Shown here: positions 37,368-47,339 of the stretch, one piece after another
Position numbering within the stretch: the first letter of the stretch is position 1
How the letters are laid out: every line of letters begins with the position of its first letter
Assembly: GCA_009929715.1 (NCBI GenBank)
Contig: RZZX01000005.1
Coordinates: forward strand, 1 to 63,126
DNA: 63,126 nt
Source of the DNA: Bacteroidia bacterium
GTDB taxonomy: Bacteria > Bacteroidota > Bacteroidia > Bacteroidales > Bacteroidaceae
Direction: 5' to 3'
The notes under the pieces: generated by a model
Seen by the model: only the letters and a program-made list of their open reading frames with translations
Told to the model about the DNA's origin: nothing
The model's database searches: none
Made by a program: the position numbers and the translations under genes

Positions 37368-37949
37368 ATGATTCAAATAGATGATGTGGTTGTTTCTCTG
37401 GATGTGATTCGGGAGAAATTTATTTGCAACCTGGATGCTTGCAAAGGTATCTGTTGCATTGAAGGTGATGCCGGTGCGCCGGTGGAGCAGGAAGAGATAG
37501 CGCAGCTAGAAGCGGTGTTGCCTGTTGTTTGGGACGATCTCTCGGCCGAAGCGCGAGCGGTGATCGACCAACAAGGAGTGGTGTATGCCGATGAAGATGG
37601 CGATATGGTTACCTCCATAGTGAACGGAAAAGATTGCGTTTTTACCTGCTACGATGAGAAAGGCTATTGCTTTTGTGCGATAGAGAAAGCCTATCGAGAA
37701 GGTAAAGTCGATTTTTATAAGCCCGTATCTTGTCACCTTTACCCCATTCGGGTAGGCGATTACGGTCCTTATAAAGGGTTGAATTACCACCGTTGGAATG
37801 TCTGCAAAGCAGCCGAGCTGTTAGGCCGTAAAGAGAACGTGGCGGTTTATCAGTTTTTGAAAGAACCCCTGATCCGTCGGTTTGGTGCAGCATGGTACCA
37901 AGAATTAGAAATTGCCGTAGAAGAGTTAAAGCAGCGTCATTTAATCTAA
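37368..37949 (+). CDS. DUF3109 family cysteine-rich protein
   Basis: A 193-residue cytoplasmic protein. An N-terminal cysteine cluster (FICNLDACKGICCIEGDAGAP) and later FTCYDEKGYCFCAIE and SCHLYPIRV cysteines suggest a bound Fe-S cluster or zinc, as in YkgJ/DUF3109 proteins; no enzymatic role is known. The start at 37368 (MIQIDDVV) is preferred to 37326, which lies inside the gpmI terminator. Because the terminator ends 9 bp before the ATG, expression needs read-through or a very short leader. Confidence 0.82.
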   Translation: MIQIDDVVVSLDVIREKFICNLDACKGICCIEGDAGAPVEQEEIAQLEAVLPVVWDDLSAEARAVIDQQGVVYADEDGDMVTSIVNGKDCVFTCYDEKGYCFCAIEKAYREGKVDFYKPVSCHLYPIRVGDYGPYKGLNYHRWNVCKAAELLGRKENVAVYQFLKEPLIRRFGAAWYQELEIAVEELKQRHLI

Positions 37950-38012
37950 TCCTTCCTGAAACCTCGATATCGGGTGATCTCAAAAACTTTTCGATAAAGA
38001 CATCCTATAAAG

Positions 38013-38057
38013 AAGCGTCGGCTCACAAAAGAAGAACTTTTGAGCCGACGCTTTTAA
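38013..38057. terminator. Bidirectional terminator between the DUF3109 gene and gyrB
   Basis: AAGCGTCGGCTCA pairs with TGAGCCGACGCTT (38041-38053), with an inner CAAAAG/CTTTTG arm; T-rich sequence follows on the plus strand. Confidence 0.82.
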
Positions 38058-38101
38058 TTATTGTTAGTTGTAAAATGTAAGCTTGGAATTACCCGCAGGC
38101 T

Positions 38102-40111
<2,010 letters not shown>

Positions 40112-40201
40112 TTAGAGAAGAATAGCGGATTAAAAAAGTTCAAATCATCTGTTAAAAGGTTTTGATGGATGAGTTTGATTTGACCGGTGTGTACACACAA
40201 A

Positions 40202-40225
40202 AGGCCGAACTAAAAAGTTCAGCCT
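40202..40225 (-). terminator. Terminator of the tRNA-Glu/rpsT transcript
   Basis: AGGCTGAACT-TTTT-AGTTCGGCCT on the minus strand (one G-U pair), followed by TTTTGTG. Confidence 0.75.
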
Positions 40226-40260
40226 GATTTTATGTTGTTTGAGGGTTATTCTCTAAAGAA

Positions 40261-40515
40261 TTAAGCCAATTTGTTAACGTGAAGAGCTAATTTAGACTTC
40301 AAGTTGCTGGCTTTATTTTTATGAATAATGTTTACCTTAGCCAATTTGTCTAACATTTTACTAACAAGAGGCAACAAAGTAGTTGCTTCAGCTTTTTCAG
40401 TTGTTTCACGAAGTTTTCTAACAGCATTTCTCATCGTCTTAGCGTAGTATCTGTTATGAATTCTTCTGGTCTTCTCTTGTCTGATTCTTTTCAGTGATGA
40501 TTTATGATTTGCCAT
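40261..40515 (-). CDS. rpsT: 30S ribosomal protein S20
   Basis: Primary 16S rRNA-binding protein of the small subunit. The 84-residue, strongly basic, all-helical protein begins [18 protein letters not shown], the standard S20 N-terminus, and ends [20 protein letters not shown]. It lies 43 bp downstream of tRNA-Glu and is probably co-transcribed with it from the promoter at 40697-40727. Confidence 0.97.
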   Translation of the reverse strand: MANHKSSLKRIRQEKTRRIHNRYYAKTMRNAVRKLRETTEKAEATTLLPLVSKMLDKLAKVNIIHKNKASNLKSKLALHVNKLA

Positions 40516-40558
40516 TTCGACTAATCTTTTTATTTTGTTGATTTATTCTTTTAACTTG

Positions 40559-40630
40559 TAGCCCATAGGGGAGTCGAACCCCTCTTTCAAGAATGAAAAT
40601 CTTACGTCCTAACCGATAGACGAATGGGCC
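40559..40630 (-). tRNA. tRNA-Glu (anticodon TTC)
   Basis: A 72-base cloverleaf on the minus strand: acceptor GGCCCAT pairs with ATGGGCT, D-arm around TCGGTTAGGA, anticodon arm AAGATTTTCATTCTT with TTC, and T-arm GAGGGGTTCGACTCCCC. The CCA end is not encoded. Confidence 0.95.
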
Positions 40631-41138
40631 ATCCTTTATTGAGCATTTCTGCTCGGTTGCTTTCTTGAAGCATTGTTTGTTTCTCGATTGCGGATGCAAA
40701 GGTAGGAACTTTTTTGAAACTGGCAAATCCTTTGCACGTTTTTTTGCTATTTTCTTTCATTTTTTCCAAAAAACAGATGCTATCTCATTGCAAATGGTTG
40801 AAAATCAAGCTTGTTTGAAAAGTGTTTTTTTTAGAGCCTTTGTCTCTTTCTTTTGGTGTCTATTGATGGTTATACTTTATTATATATATAAGTGATTCAA
40901 GGGGAGGTTGTCCAAATGGGGTGTTTTTTAAAAAAGGATTGCTTTTTTCTTCTGATTTCTGTTTCATTTCTGGTTATAGAGCGGTCTTTTTTGGTTCGTT
41001 TTTCTTTTTCAAGCGTTCGATTTTCATTTGCGTGTTCTTTTTTGAATGTATTCTTTAGTCTATTTGGGCGGCACTTCGTTGGCAGTGTGGCTCTTTTTTT
41101 GTAGTTTTGTTTTTGAAAGAACCCATTAAACGCATGAT
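40631..41138. other. A/T-rich intergenic region between tRNA-Glu and recO
   Basis: The leftmost 100 bp contains the tRNA/rpsT promoter. The remainder is T-rich on the plus strand; two short reading frames (40665-40895 and 40892-41104) are phenylalanine-rich and look like products of poly-T bias rather than genes. Confidence 0.6.
40697..40727 (-). promoter_or_regulatory. Consensus promoter of tRNA-Glu and rpsT
   Basis: On the minus strand TTTG (40727-40724), 19 bp spacer, TACCTTTG (40704-40697), a perfect Bacteroidales promoter about 66 bp before the tRNA 5' end. Confidence 0.85.
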
Positions 41139-41873
41139 ATGCTTCAGAGATTAGTTGGCTTGGTGCTACACACAGTGAAATACAGCGACACCTCCATGAT
41201 CGTTGAAGTCTACACAGAGTCGCTTGGTCGGAGTGCCTTTATAGTCTCTGTGTCTCATAGTAAGCAGTCACGTGCCAAAGCTGTCTTATTTCAGCCCCTT
41301 ACACTTGTCGAGTTTGAGGCCGACATCCGTCAGACGAAATCCCTTTACCGCATTAGGAATGCGACCTGTTTGGTGCCGTTTGCATCCATTCCGTACCATC
41401 CCTATAAGTCGGCTATGGCCCTTTTTTTGGCAGAGTTTCTCTATCGGGCTGTGCGTGAAGCTGGTGAGAACAAGCCTCTATTCGCTTATCTCAAGCATTC
41501 GGTGCTTTGGCTTGATGCTTGCGAGGCCCATTTTTCGAACTTTCATTTAGTCTTTCTCATGCGGTTATCTCGTTTTCTTGGTCTTTATCCCAATCTAGAA
41601 GGCTACGAGGCGGGGTATTACTTCGATTTGTTGAATGCCTGTTTCTTGCCATCCCGTCCACAGACACACTCTTTCTTCTTGGTACCCGAAGATGCCTCTC
41701 GGATTCTTAGTTTGATGCGTATGAGTTACCGTACCATGCCCTTGTTTGTGATGAATCGGGATGAGCGGAATCGGTGTTTAAAGATTGTGCTCGATTATTA
41801 CCGGTTACATCTGCCCGACTTTCCTCCTTTGCGTTCGGTCGACGTTTTACAAGATCTGTTTGGGGCTCTTTAA
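41139..41873 (+). CDS. recO: DNA repair protein RecO
   Basis: Loads RecA on gapped DNA with RecF/RecR. N-terminal OB fold (about 1-80: [21 protein letters not shown], then the [19 protein letters not shown] segment) and a helical C-terminal domain ([23 protein letters not shown]). No four-cysteine zinc site is visible, as in many Bacteroidota RecO proteins. 244 residues, normal length. Single gene; no promoter match was found. Confidence 0.9.
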   Translation: MLQRLVGLVLHTVKYSDTSMIVEVYTESLGRSAFIVSVSHSKQSRAKAVLFQPLTLVEFEADIRQTKSLYRIRNATCLVPFASIPYHPYKSAMALFLAEFLYRAVREAGENKPLFAYLKHSVLWLDACEAHFSNFHLVFLMRLSRFLGLYPNLEGYEAGYYFDLLNACFLPSRPQTHSFFLVPEDASRILSLMRMSYRTMPLFVMNRDERNRCLKIVLDYYRLHLPDFPPLRSVDVLQDLFGAL

Positions 41874-41972
41874 CTTTCTATTGGCTTCTCCCTAGGAGGT
41901 TTTTCTATTGAAGTGAAGACTGTTCGCAGTGAATAATGTCTTTAAAAAAGCTTTAAAATGAAAGATATTTAT

Positions 41973-41980
41973 TAGCTTTG
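41973..41980 (+). promoter_or_regulatory. Putative -10 element upstream of the restriction-modification genes
   Basis: TAGCTTTG fits TAnnTTTG; -33 not clear. If used, the leader before the methyltransferase start would be about 147 bases and would contain both hairpins at 42048-42110. Confidence 0.45.
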
Positions 41981-42047
41981 CCAGAAATTTGGCTCTGGGC
42001 CTAATATAAATAGAGTGTTTTTTAGTTCTTTAGTATAAATATAGCAT

Positions 42048-42077
42048 CAGCTCCTTTTTTTTATGGAGCTGTTTTAG
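42048..42077 (+). terminator. Terminator-like hairpin upstream of the methyltransferase gene
   Basis: CAGCTCC (42048-42054) and GGAGCTG (42065-42071), ten-base T-rich loop, then TTTTAG. It could be the recO terminator or an attenuator in the restriction-modification leader. Confidence 0.7.
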
Positions 42078-42093
42078 TTTTATAAAATCCAAT

Positions 42094-42110
42094 CCATTCG
42101 TTTCGAATGG
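42094..42110. promoter_or_regulatory. Perfect short dyad just upstream of the methyltransferase
   Basis: CCATTCG-TTT-CGAATGG, 24 bp before the ATG at 42134. Possible operator or translation-control hairpin. Confidence 0.5.
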
Positions 42111-42133
42111 GTTAATATGTTAAAATCGAAGAC

Positions 42134-43483
42134 ATGTCAGAGAATATGAAATATGAAAATTTAAATACGCAGACGATATCTGATATTGTTTCAGAATGTA
42201 AATTGCCCTTGTTTTTCAATAATGGTGATGAGCTATATAACCCTGATTCATTAAATGTTTTGTCTTTATTCTCTGGATGTGGAGGTATGGATTTAGGTTT
42301 TGAAGGCCAATTTATTTGCCATAGAAAATCAGTTGGAAATCAATTGAGTTGGATCGAAAAGTCTATAAATGAAAATTGGATTCTATTAAAAAAGAATAGA
42401 TTTAATACAATCTTTGCGAATGACATTCTAAAAGAGGCGTATTATACATGGGTAAAGTACATGAGCCGATATGGAAAGAATTCGGATATATACCATTTTG
42501 CTAGTATTGTAGACTTAGTGAAAATTCATCATGAGGGAGAGGATGTCTTCCCTCACAATGTGGATGTTGTAACAGGTGGATTCCCGTGTCAAGATTTTAG
42601 TGTCTCAGGCAAAAGAAGGGGATTCGACTCGCAGATGTCTCATGATGGTTATAAAAAGGAAAGTGATGAACCTTCTGAAGAAACAAGGGGTAAACTGTAT
42701 TATTGGATGAAGCAAGTTATTGAAATAACAAAACCTAAAATCTTTATAGCAGAAAATGTTAAAGGTTTGGTTTCGCTTGGAGATGTTAAAAATATTATTC
42801 AAAAGGATTTTGGATCAGCAGGAAATAATGGATATTATGTTTTTGATCCACAAGTTCTTCATGCAGGAAATTATGGAGTACCAGAAACGCGTGAAAGAGT
42901 TATATTTATAGGAGTAAGAATAGATGCTTTGAATGAAAAGGCCCGAGGTGTTTTTAAGAGTGGAAATATTCCTGATGAATATAATCCATATCCGGAGGCA
43001 ACGCATAATTTTAATGTAAATAACCTCTCTTTAGCAAAACCTGTTGTTTGTAAAGATGTTCTTGGAGACTTATTGGAACCAGAGGAATCTTGTGATTTGT
43101 CCCAGCAATTATATTCCAAGGCAAAATACATGGGAGCTCATTGTCAAGGGCAGAGTGAAATTAATTATAACGGACTTGGCCCCACTATTAGATCTGAACA
43201 TCATGGGAATATTGAATATAGAAGGTTGTCTGCCGAACATGGAGGAATGAGGCTTGATGAATTAAATGAGGGGTTGAAGGAGAGGAGGCTGACGCCGCGT
43301 GAATGTGCTATGATACAAACTTTTCCACCCGACTATACTTTTGTGCATTATAAGGATTATACGAAAAGATTTCAAGTAAGTAGTTCTGGAGCGTATAAAG
43401 TTATTGGAAATGCGGTGCCGCCTATGTTGGCTTACAATATCGCAAAAAGAATAGAAGAAATTTGGCATTTATATTTTGAGTGA
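42134..43483 (+). CDS. Type II DNA (cytosine-5) methyltransferase
   Basis: Methylates cytosine C5 in a specific DNA sequence, protecting host DNA from the linked endonuclease. Motif I is LSLFSGCGGMDLGF; the catalytic cysteine is C152 in GGFPCQDFSVSGKR (motif IV); motif VI is AENVKG; motif VIII-like NYGVPETRERVIFIG; the C-terminal motifs IX-X end in GNAVPPMLAYNIAKRI. The target-recognition segment (about 265-380) is not recognisable, so the site is unknown. 449 residues, with an extended N-terminal third. The base composition is clearly A/T-richer than flanking genes, suggesting recent acquisition. It overlaps the next gene by 8 bp. Confidence 0.93.
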   Translation: MSENMKYENLNTQTISDIVSECKLPLFFNNGDELYNPDSLNVLSLFSGCGGMDLGFEGQFICHRKSVGNQLSWIEKSINENWILLKKNRFNTIFANDILKEAYYTWVKYMSRYGKNSDIYHFASIVDLVKIHHEGEDVFPHNVDVVTGGFPCQDFSVSGKRRGFDSQMSHDGYKKESDEPSEETRGKLYYWMKQVIEITKPKIFIAENVKGLVSLGDVKNIIQKDFGSAGNNGYYVFDPQVLHAGNYGVPETRERVIFIGVRIDALNEKARGVFKSGNIPDEYNPYPEATHNFNVNNLSLAKPVVCKDVLGDLLEPEESCDLSQQLYSKAKYMGAHCQGQSEINYNGLGPTIRSEHHGNIEYRRLSAEHGGMRLDELNEGLKERRLTPRECAMIQTFPPDYTFVHYKDYTKRFQVSSSGAYKVIGNAVPPMLAYNIAKRIEEIWHLYFE

Positions 43484-44615
43484 AATGGATGAGTCAACTT
43501 ATATTTCAGTAAAAGGATCTAATGAGAGATATGATGATTTTGTTAGATTTATGGATGCAACTACGCAGGAGTTGAAAGATTCAGCAGTAAAAGGAATAGT
43601 CGATTATTCTAATCATCAAGGAGAAAAATTGGAGTGGGTTGTTTTGGATTACATGAAATCTTTAGCGTCTCAGTTTGATTTTAAGCCTGAGGCTATTATA
43701 CACACTGAAAAACAGCATTTCCCAGATATTATATCAGAAAACTATTTTGGCGTAGAAGTCAAAGCGACAAAGGAGAAGACTTGGGTGTCTACAGGAAGTA
43801 GTATTACGGAAAGTTTAAGAGATAATTGTGTGAAAAAAGTGTTTCTTCTTTTTGGTAGACTATCTGTACCCGATGTTGATTTTAGATGTAAACCATACGA
43901 AGATTGTATGTATGATATTTCCGTTACTCATAACCCTAGGTATTTGATTAATATGGATTTATCTATAAAAGATCAAACTATTTTTGAGAAACTCGGTCTA
44001 GAGTATGATGATTTTAGAATAGATAGTAATCGCATTGATATAATAAAGAATTATTATAGAGAAAAGTATAGAAATAATGATAAGGAAATGCCGTGGTGGA
44101 TTGGAGAAGAGCCAGATAATGGTAAAATACATAATGAGGGTAGCATCAGATTGTATTCAACACTGTCTAAAGCAGAGAAGGATTATTTGACTTTATGCGG
44201 ATTTATTTTATTTCCAGAGGTTCTTAATTCACAATATGGGAAAATGGCTCTTTGGTTGTGTTCGCGTCATTCAGTTGTTAATCCAAACATAAGAGATATG
44301 TATTCTGCTGGTGGCCAAATGGATATATATATTGATGGGGAGTCCCTAGTTCGAAAAGCTCCAAAAAGTTTTTGCAACTTTCTTACTTTTATTGATTTGA
44401 TACGAGGTATTTTCCAAGAAAAAAGTGGTGTTTATCATGAAATATCTTATTATGCTGATTATTTTTCCAATGTGATAGCCCCTTATGATACATGGAAAAA
44501 TAATGTGGTTCAATATTTACCTAAATCATTCGGAATTGGTATAAATGAAATAATGGGGCTAACTTTTGAGGGGATTATAGATAATAGGGTTTTATTGAAA
44601 CGGTTGTCGATCTAA
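43476..44615 (+). CDS. Probable type II restriction endonuclease of the PD-(D/E)XK fold
   Basis: A 379-residue protein overlapping the cytosine methyltransferase by 8 bp, the usual place for a cognate endonuclease. A PD-(D/E)XK core can be read as P83-D84 in HFPDIIS and E94-V-K96 in FGVEVKATKE; the spacing and the following beta-strand fit. I do not recognise a named subfamily, so cleavage site and pattern are unknown. The A/T-rich composition matches the methyltransferase. Degraded sequence and a repeat array follow it, consistent with a mobile or unstable locus. Confidence 0.78.
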   Translation: MSEMDESTYISVKGSNERYDDFVRFMDATTQELKDSAVKGIVDYSNHQGEKLEWVVLDYMKSLASQFDFKPEAIIHTEKQHFPDIISENYFGVEVKATKEKTWVSTGSSITESLRDNCVKKVFLLFGRLSVPDVDFRCKPYEDCMYDISVTHNPRYLINMDLSIKDQTIFEKLGLEYDDFRIDSNRIDIIKNYYREKYRNNDKEMPWWIGEEPDNGKIHNEGSIRLYSTLSKAEKDYLTLCGFILFPEVLNSQYGKMALWLCSRHSVVNPNIRDMYSAGGQMDIYIDGESLVRKAPKSFCNFLTFIDLIRGIFQEKSGVYHEISYYADYFSNVIAPYDTWKNNVVQYLPKSFGIGINEIMGLTFEGIIDNRVLLKRLSI

Positions 44616-44733
44616 TCCCTAAAAGAATATTTTCGCTATCGATCTGCCATCTGCCACCTTTTGATGTTAATTTGCATTTTTTCAGATGTTTATAAGCGTT
44701 GCAGATACCGGTTGCAGATAGGTCAGATAATCT

Positions 44734-45017
44734 CTACCACCTTCTAATAGTGTCTTTTCTGCTATATTCTAACCACACAATAAACTGTTCTTCGGCGGAT
44801 TGTTTTCGATGGATGTCATGTTTTCTCAATAGTCTGCCGAAGACCTCACGCATTTCATCGAGAAAGGCAGAGTCTTTTGCTTGTTGATTTCTTCTAGAAT
44901 TTCGGCAGGCGATAACCATTCTACAGTCGCCTCCTTCTCTTCTGGCGGTCGGAAAAACTCGTAAAACAACTGCTCTTCGGGTGCGGCCTGTTCAAACTCA
45001 CGGTTGTTTTCGGTCAT
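44734..45017 (-). pseudogene. Frameshifted C-terminal remnant of a VirE/DUF3874-type protein
   Basis: Two overlapping minus-strand frames join into one sensible sequence: the first (from 45017) reads LFYEFFRPPEEKEA then EWLSPAEILEEINKQ, and after a one-base shift near 44880 the second continues KDSAFLDEMREVFGRLLRKH and ends EEQFIVWLEYS. That order (FFR, then WLSPAEIL, then FGRLL) resembles the C-terminal tail of DUF3874 proteins, which occur with VirE-type ATPase domains in Bacteroidales. The ATPase part is missing. Both truncation and frameshift mark it as a relic. The family call is by eye only. Confidence 0.5.
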
Positions 45018-45142
45018 GATTTGCTTCTCCTCGTGGTTGAACCTTTTTATTCGACCTTTTTAGAAGGTGTTTAAGGTGGATAAAACAGGTATTAATAATG
45101 TAACTCAAGACTATTTAGTGCTTTTATGCGTGCTATTACTAT

Positions 45143-45252
45143 ACTTCACCTAGGTGACGTGTACACTTCACCTGCATGAAGTATACACTTCACCTGCATG
45201 AAGTATACACTTCACCTGCATGAAGTATACACTTCACCTGCGTGAAGTATAG
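45143..45252. repeat. Five tandem direct repeats of 22 bp (array 2)
   Basis: Units start at 45143, 45165, 45187, 45209 and 45231, exact 22-bp period. The first has the perfect palindromes TCACCTAGGTGA and GTGTACAC across the junction; units two to five carry the dyad ACTTCA-CCTGCR-TGAAGT. Units two, three and four are identical. No spacers, so not CRISPR. Confidence 0.93.
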
Positions 45253-45416
45253 AAGATGCCAGTTCTTTTACAGTTATCCGAGCGGTGGTAGGGACTAGCA
45301 AAGACGTAGTTGCCGTTAAAACTGCCCGAGGAAGAGGGGAAACCTGTTCTTGACATTCCTAACATTCTTGACACGTACAGTCTACCCTGTATACTTTACA
45401 CTCACCAGCTTGTTGC

Positions 45417-45456
45417 AAAAGAGGGGGATGTGTTAAGAATCACATCCCCCTCTTTT
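45417..45456 (-). terminator. Terminator of the dcw/yqeY transcript
   Basis: A perfect 16-bp stem (AAAAGAGGGGGATGTG against its complement, 45417-45432 and 45441-45456) with an eight-base loop; T-rich on both strands. It lies 27 bp after the yqeY stop. Confidence 0.9.
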
Positions 45457-45482
45457 GACCCTTTTGGGGCTCATAAACCGTG

Positions 45483-45932
45483 TTATCCCAAAAGCTCTTT
45501 CACTTTGCTTGAGATGGCACGTCCTTCGGCTAGTCCGGCGAGCTTTTTAGAAGCGACTCCCATCACTTTGCCCATATCTTTGGCGTCTTTAGCACCTACT
45601 TCGGCGATGATCTCCTTCAAGGCTTTTTCAAGCTCTTCGGCACTCATCTGTTGAGGCAAATAGGTTTCCATGACTTTAACCTGAGCCAATTCATCTTCTG
45701 CTAAATCCTGACGGTTCTGGGCAACATAGATTTCAGCTGCATCTTTACCCTGTTTCACTAGCTTTTGAATGATTTTCAGAGCTGCTTCATCGGTCAGCGT
45801 ATCGTTGGCTCCCGGAGCAGTTTTAGCTTCCAAGAAGAACTTTTTGATGTTTCTTAAAGTTTCGAGGGCTACTTTATCTTTCGCCTTCATGGCTGTTTTA
45901 ATGTCTTCACTGACTTTTTCAAATAAATCCAT
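45483..45932 (-). CDS. GatB/YqeY domain protein
   Basis: A 149-residue helical protein with the YqeY pattern: LFEKVSEDIKTAMKAKDK, ALETLRNIKKFF, YLPQQMSAEELEKALKEII and the C-terminal GKVMGVASKKLAGLAEGR. The domain is shared with the tail of GatB of the tRNA amidotransferase, where it contacts tRNA; the free protein's role is uncertain. It is the last gene of the dcw run, 51 bp after ftsZ. Confidence 0.92.
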   Translation of the reverse strand: MDLFEKVSEDIKTAMKAKDKVALETLRNIKKFFLEAKTAPGANDTLTDEAALKIIQKLVKQGKDAAEIYVAQNRQDLAEDELAQVKVMETYLPQQMSAEELEKALKEIIAEVGAKDAKDMGKVMGVASKKLAGLAEGRAISSKVKELLG

Positions 45933-45983
45933 CGTTCGATTTTTTTGTTATGGTGATATAAATGTTTTGTTTCTATAAGCCTG

Positions 45984-47291
45984 TTAGAAGGTAATCACGC
46001 CACTGTCATTGATAATATTTTCCGTGGTCTCTTCTTCGGGTGTAGCTTTGCTCTTTATCTTCTTTAGCGTGGTTTTATCACGTAAGTAAGTTGGCGAATC
46101 GTCTATCATGGCAATGATGTCGTCATTGTCTAAATCTTCGGCATTAAAGAGATAAACGTGTCGCCGTTTATGTCGGTTTCTTGTGCCGATGCTGCTCGCA
46201 CTCTCACCGTAAGCTTTGCGAATACGCTCTTTGTTGCGTTCTTTCTCCTCTTCGATAATGAGTTGTTGTTCCTCCTCTTCTTGGCTTCTCATTTCATGCA
46301 AGCTATCCATTCCCGGCACATCTTCTACGCCAAATCCGGTTGCTAAGACTGTGATTTTGACTTTCGACTCCAGATTATTGTCGATGGCTACACCCCAGAT
46401 CACCTCTACTCCTTCTCGGAACTTACTCATGAACTCATGAATTTCGTTCATCTCCTCCATCATCAGTTCCGATGTTGGGCAGAATGAGACGTTAAGCATC
46501 ACCTTCTTCGCATTAAAGATATCATTATTGTTCAGCAGAGGTGAGTGCAGTGCATCGTCGATGGCTTTAGTCACCCGGCTGTCGCCTTCTCCGAATCCGG
46601 TACTCATAATTGCTACGCCGCCATCCTTCAGAATGGTTTTCACATCAGCAAAGTCGAGGTTGACCGTTCCTCGCATAGTGATAATTTCGGCAATACTTTT
46701 GGCGGCAATAGAGAGCGTATCATCGGCTTTTCCGAACGCATTCATAAACGTCAGATCGGCATAGATCTCTCTTAGCCGTTCATTGTTGATAACCAAGAGC
46801 GCATCCACGTGTTGGGCGATCCGTTCAACGCCGTCGAGGGCCTGGATAATCTTTTTTTCGCCTTCAAAGATGAAAGGGATTGTGACGATACCGACCGTTA
46901 AAATATCCATCTCTTTAGCGATACGAGCAATGACTGGAGCAGCCCCCGTTCCGGTTCCCCCACCCATACCAGCGGTGATAAAAACCATTTTAGTACCGTC
47001 GTCGAGCAGTTTTTTGAGATCATCGATGCTCTCTTCGGCTGCTTCAGAGGCTCTTTCGGGTTTGTTGCCCGCTCCTAATCCTTGTGTGATGTTTCGTCCC
47101 AGTTGCAGTTTGACTGGAACGGATGATTCCGCCAATGCTTGGTTGTCGGTATTGCATAGAACGAATGTGACATCGTGTATACCTTCACGATACATGTGGT
47201 TAACGGCATTACCTCCACCGCCGCCGACACCAATGACCTTGATAATTTTCGGAGAATCAGTTGGTAGATCGAATTGTACTATCTCGTCCAT
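45984..47291 (-). CDS. ftsZ: Cell division GTPase FtsZ
   Basis: Tubulin homologue that forms the Z ring. IKVIGVGGGGGNAVNHM begins the GTP-binding fold, and the tubulin signature is GGGTGTGAAPVIA near residue 110; the synergy loop includes NVSFCPTSELMMEEM. The C-terminal domain is followed by a roughly 110-residue linker rich in charged residues and a final conserved peptide (NDSGVITF), presumably the FtsA-binding tail. 435 residues, longer than E. coli FtsZ because of the linker. It follows ftsA by 48 bp. Confidence 0.97.
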   Translation of the reverse strand: MDEIVQFDLPTDSPKIIKVIGVGGGGGNAVNHMYREGIHDVTFVLCNTDNQALAESSVPVKLQLGRNITQGLGAGNKPERASEAAEESIDDLKKLLDDGTKMVFITAGMGGGTGTGAAPVIARIAKEMDILTVGIVTIPFIFEGEKKIIQALDGVERIAQHVDALLVINNERLREIYADLTFMNAFGKADDTLSIAAKSIAEIITMRGTVNLDFADVKTILKDGGVAIMSTGFGEGDSRVTKAIDDALHSPLLNNNDIFNAKKVMLNVSFCPTSELMMEEMNEIHEFMSKFREGVEVIWGVAIDNNLESKVKITVLATGFGVEDVPGMDSLHEMRSQEEEEQQLIIEEEKERNKERIRKAYGESASSIGTRNRHKRRHVYLFNAEDLDNDDIIAMIDDSPTYLRDKTTLKKIKSKATPEEETTENIINDSGVITF

Positions 47292-47339
47292 ATCTATCTC
47301 GTATTATATATTATGCTACTATCTTTATTCCTTATTGAG

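Larger units (their letters stand above)
44616..45482. other. Stretch with degraded gene remnant, repeat array and terminator
   Basis: No intact gene. From left to right: conserved motifs CTGCCATCTGCCACCTT (about 44643) and GTTGCAGATACCG (about 44697), the minus-strand remnant (44734-45017), the 22-bp array (45143-45252) and the yqeY terminator (45417-45456). Confidence 0.75.

Noticed and set aside
40665..41104. Two short plus-strand reading frames between tRNA-Glu and recO
   Set aside because: Phenylalanine-rich products of T-rich DNA; the first overlaps the divergent promoter; no family resemblance.
41887..41903. Second recO terminator (CTCC-CTA-GGAG then TTTTT)
   Set aside because: Only four base pairs; too weak to support.
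45143..45252. CRISPR array
   Set aside because: Same reason: pure tandem repeats without spacers.
45310..45654. Plus-strand reading frame running into yqeY
   Set aside because: Crosses the perfect terminator at 45417-45456 and is mostly antisense to yqeY.
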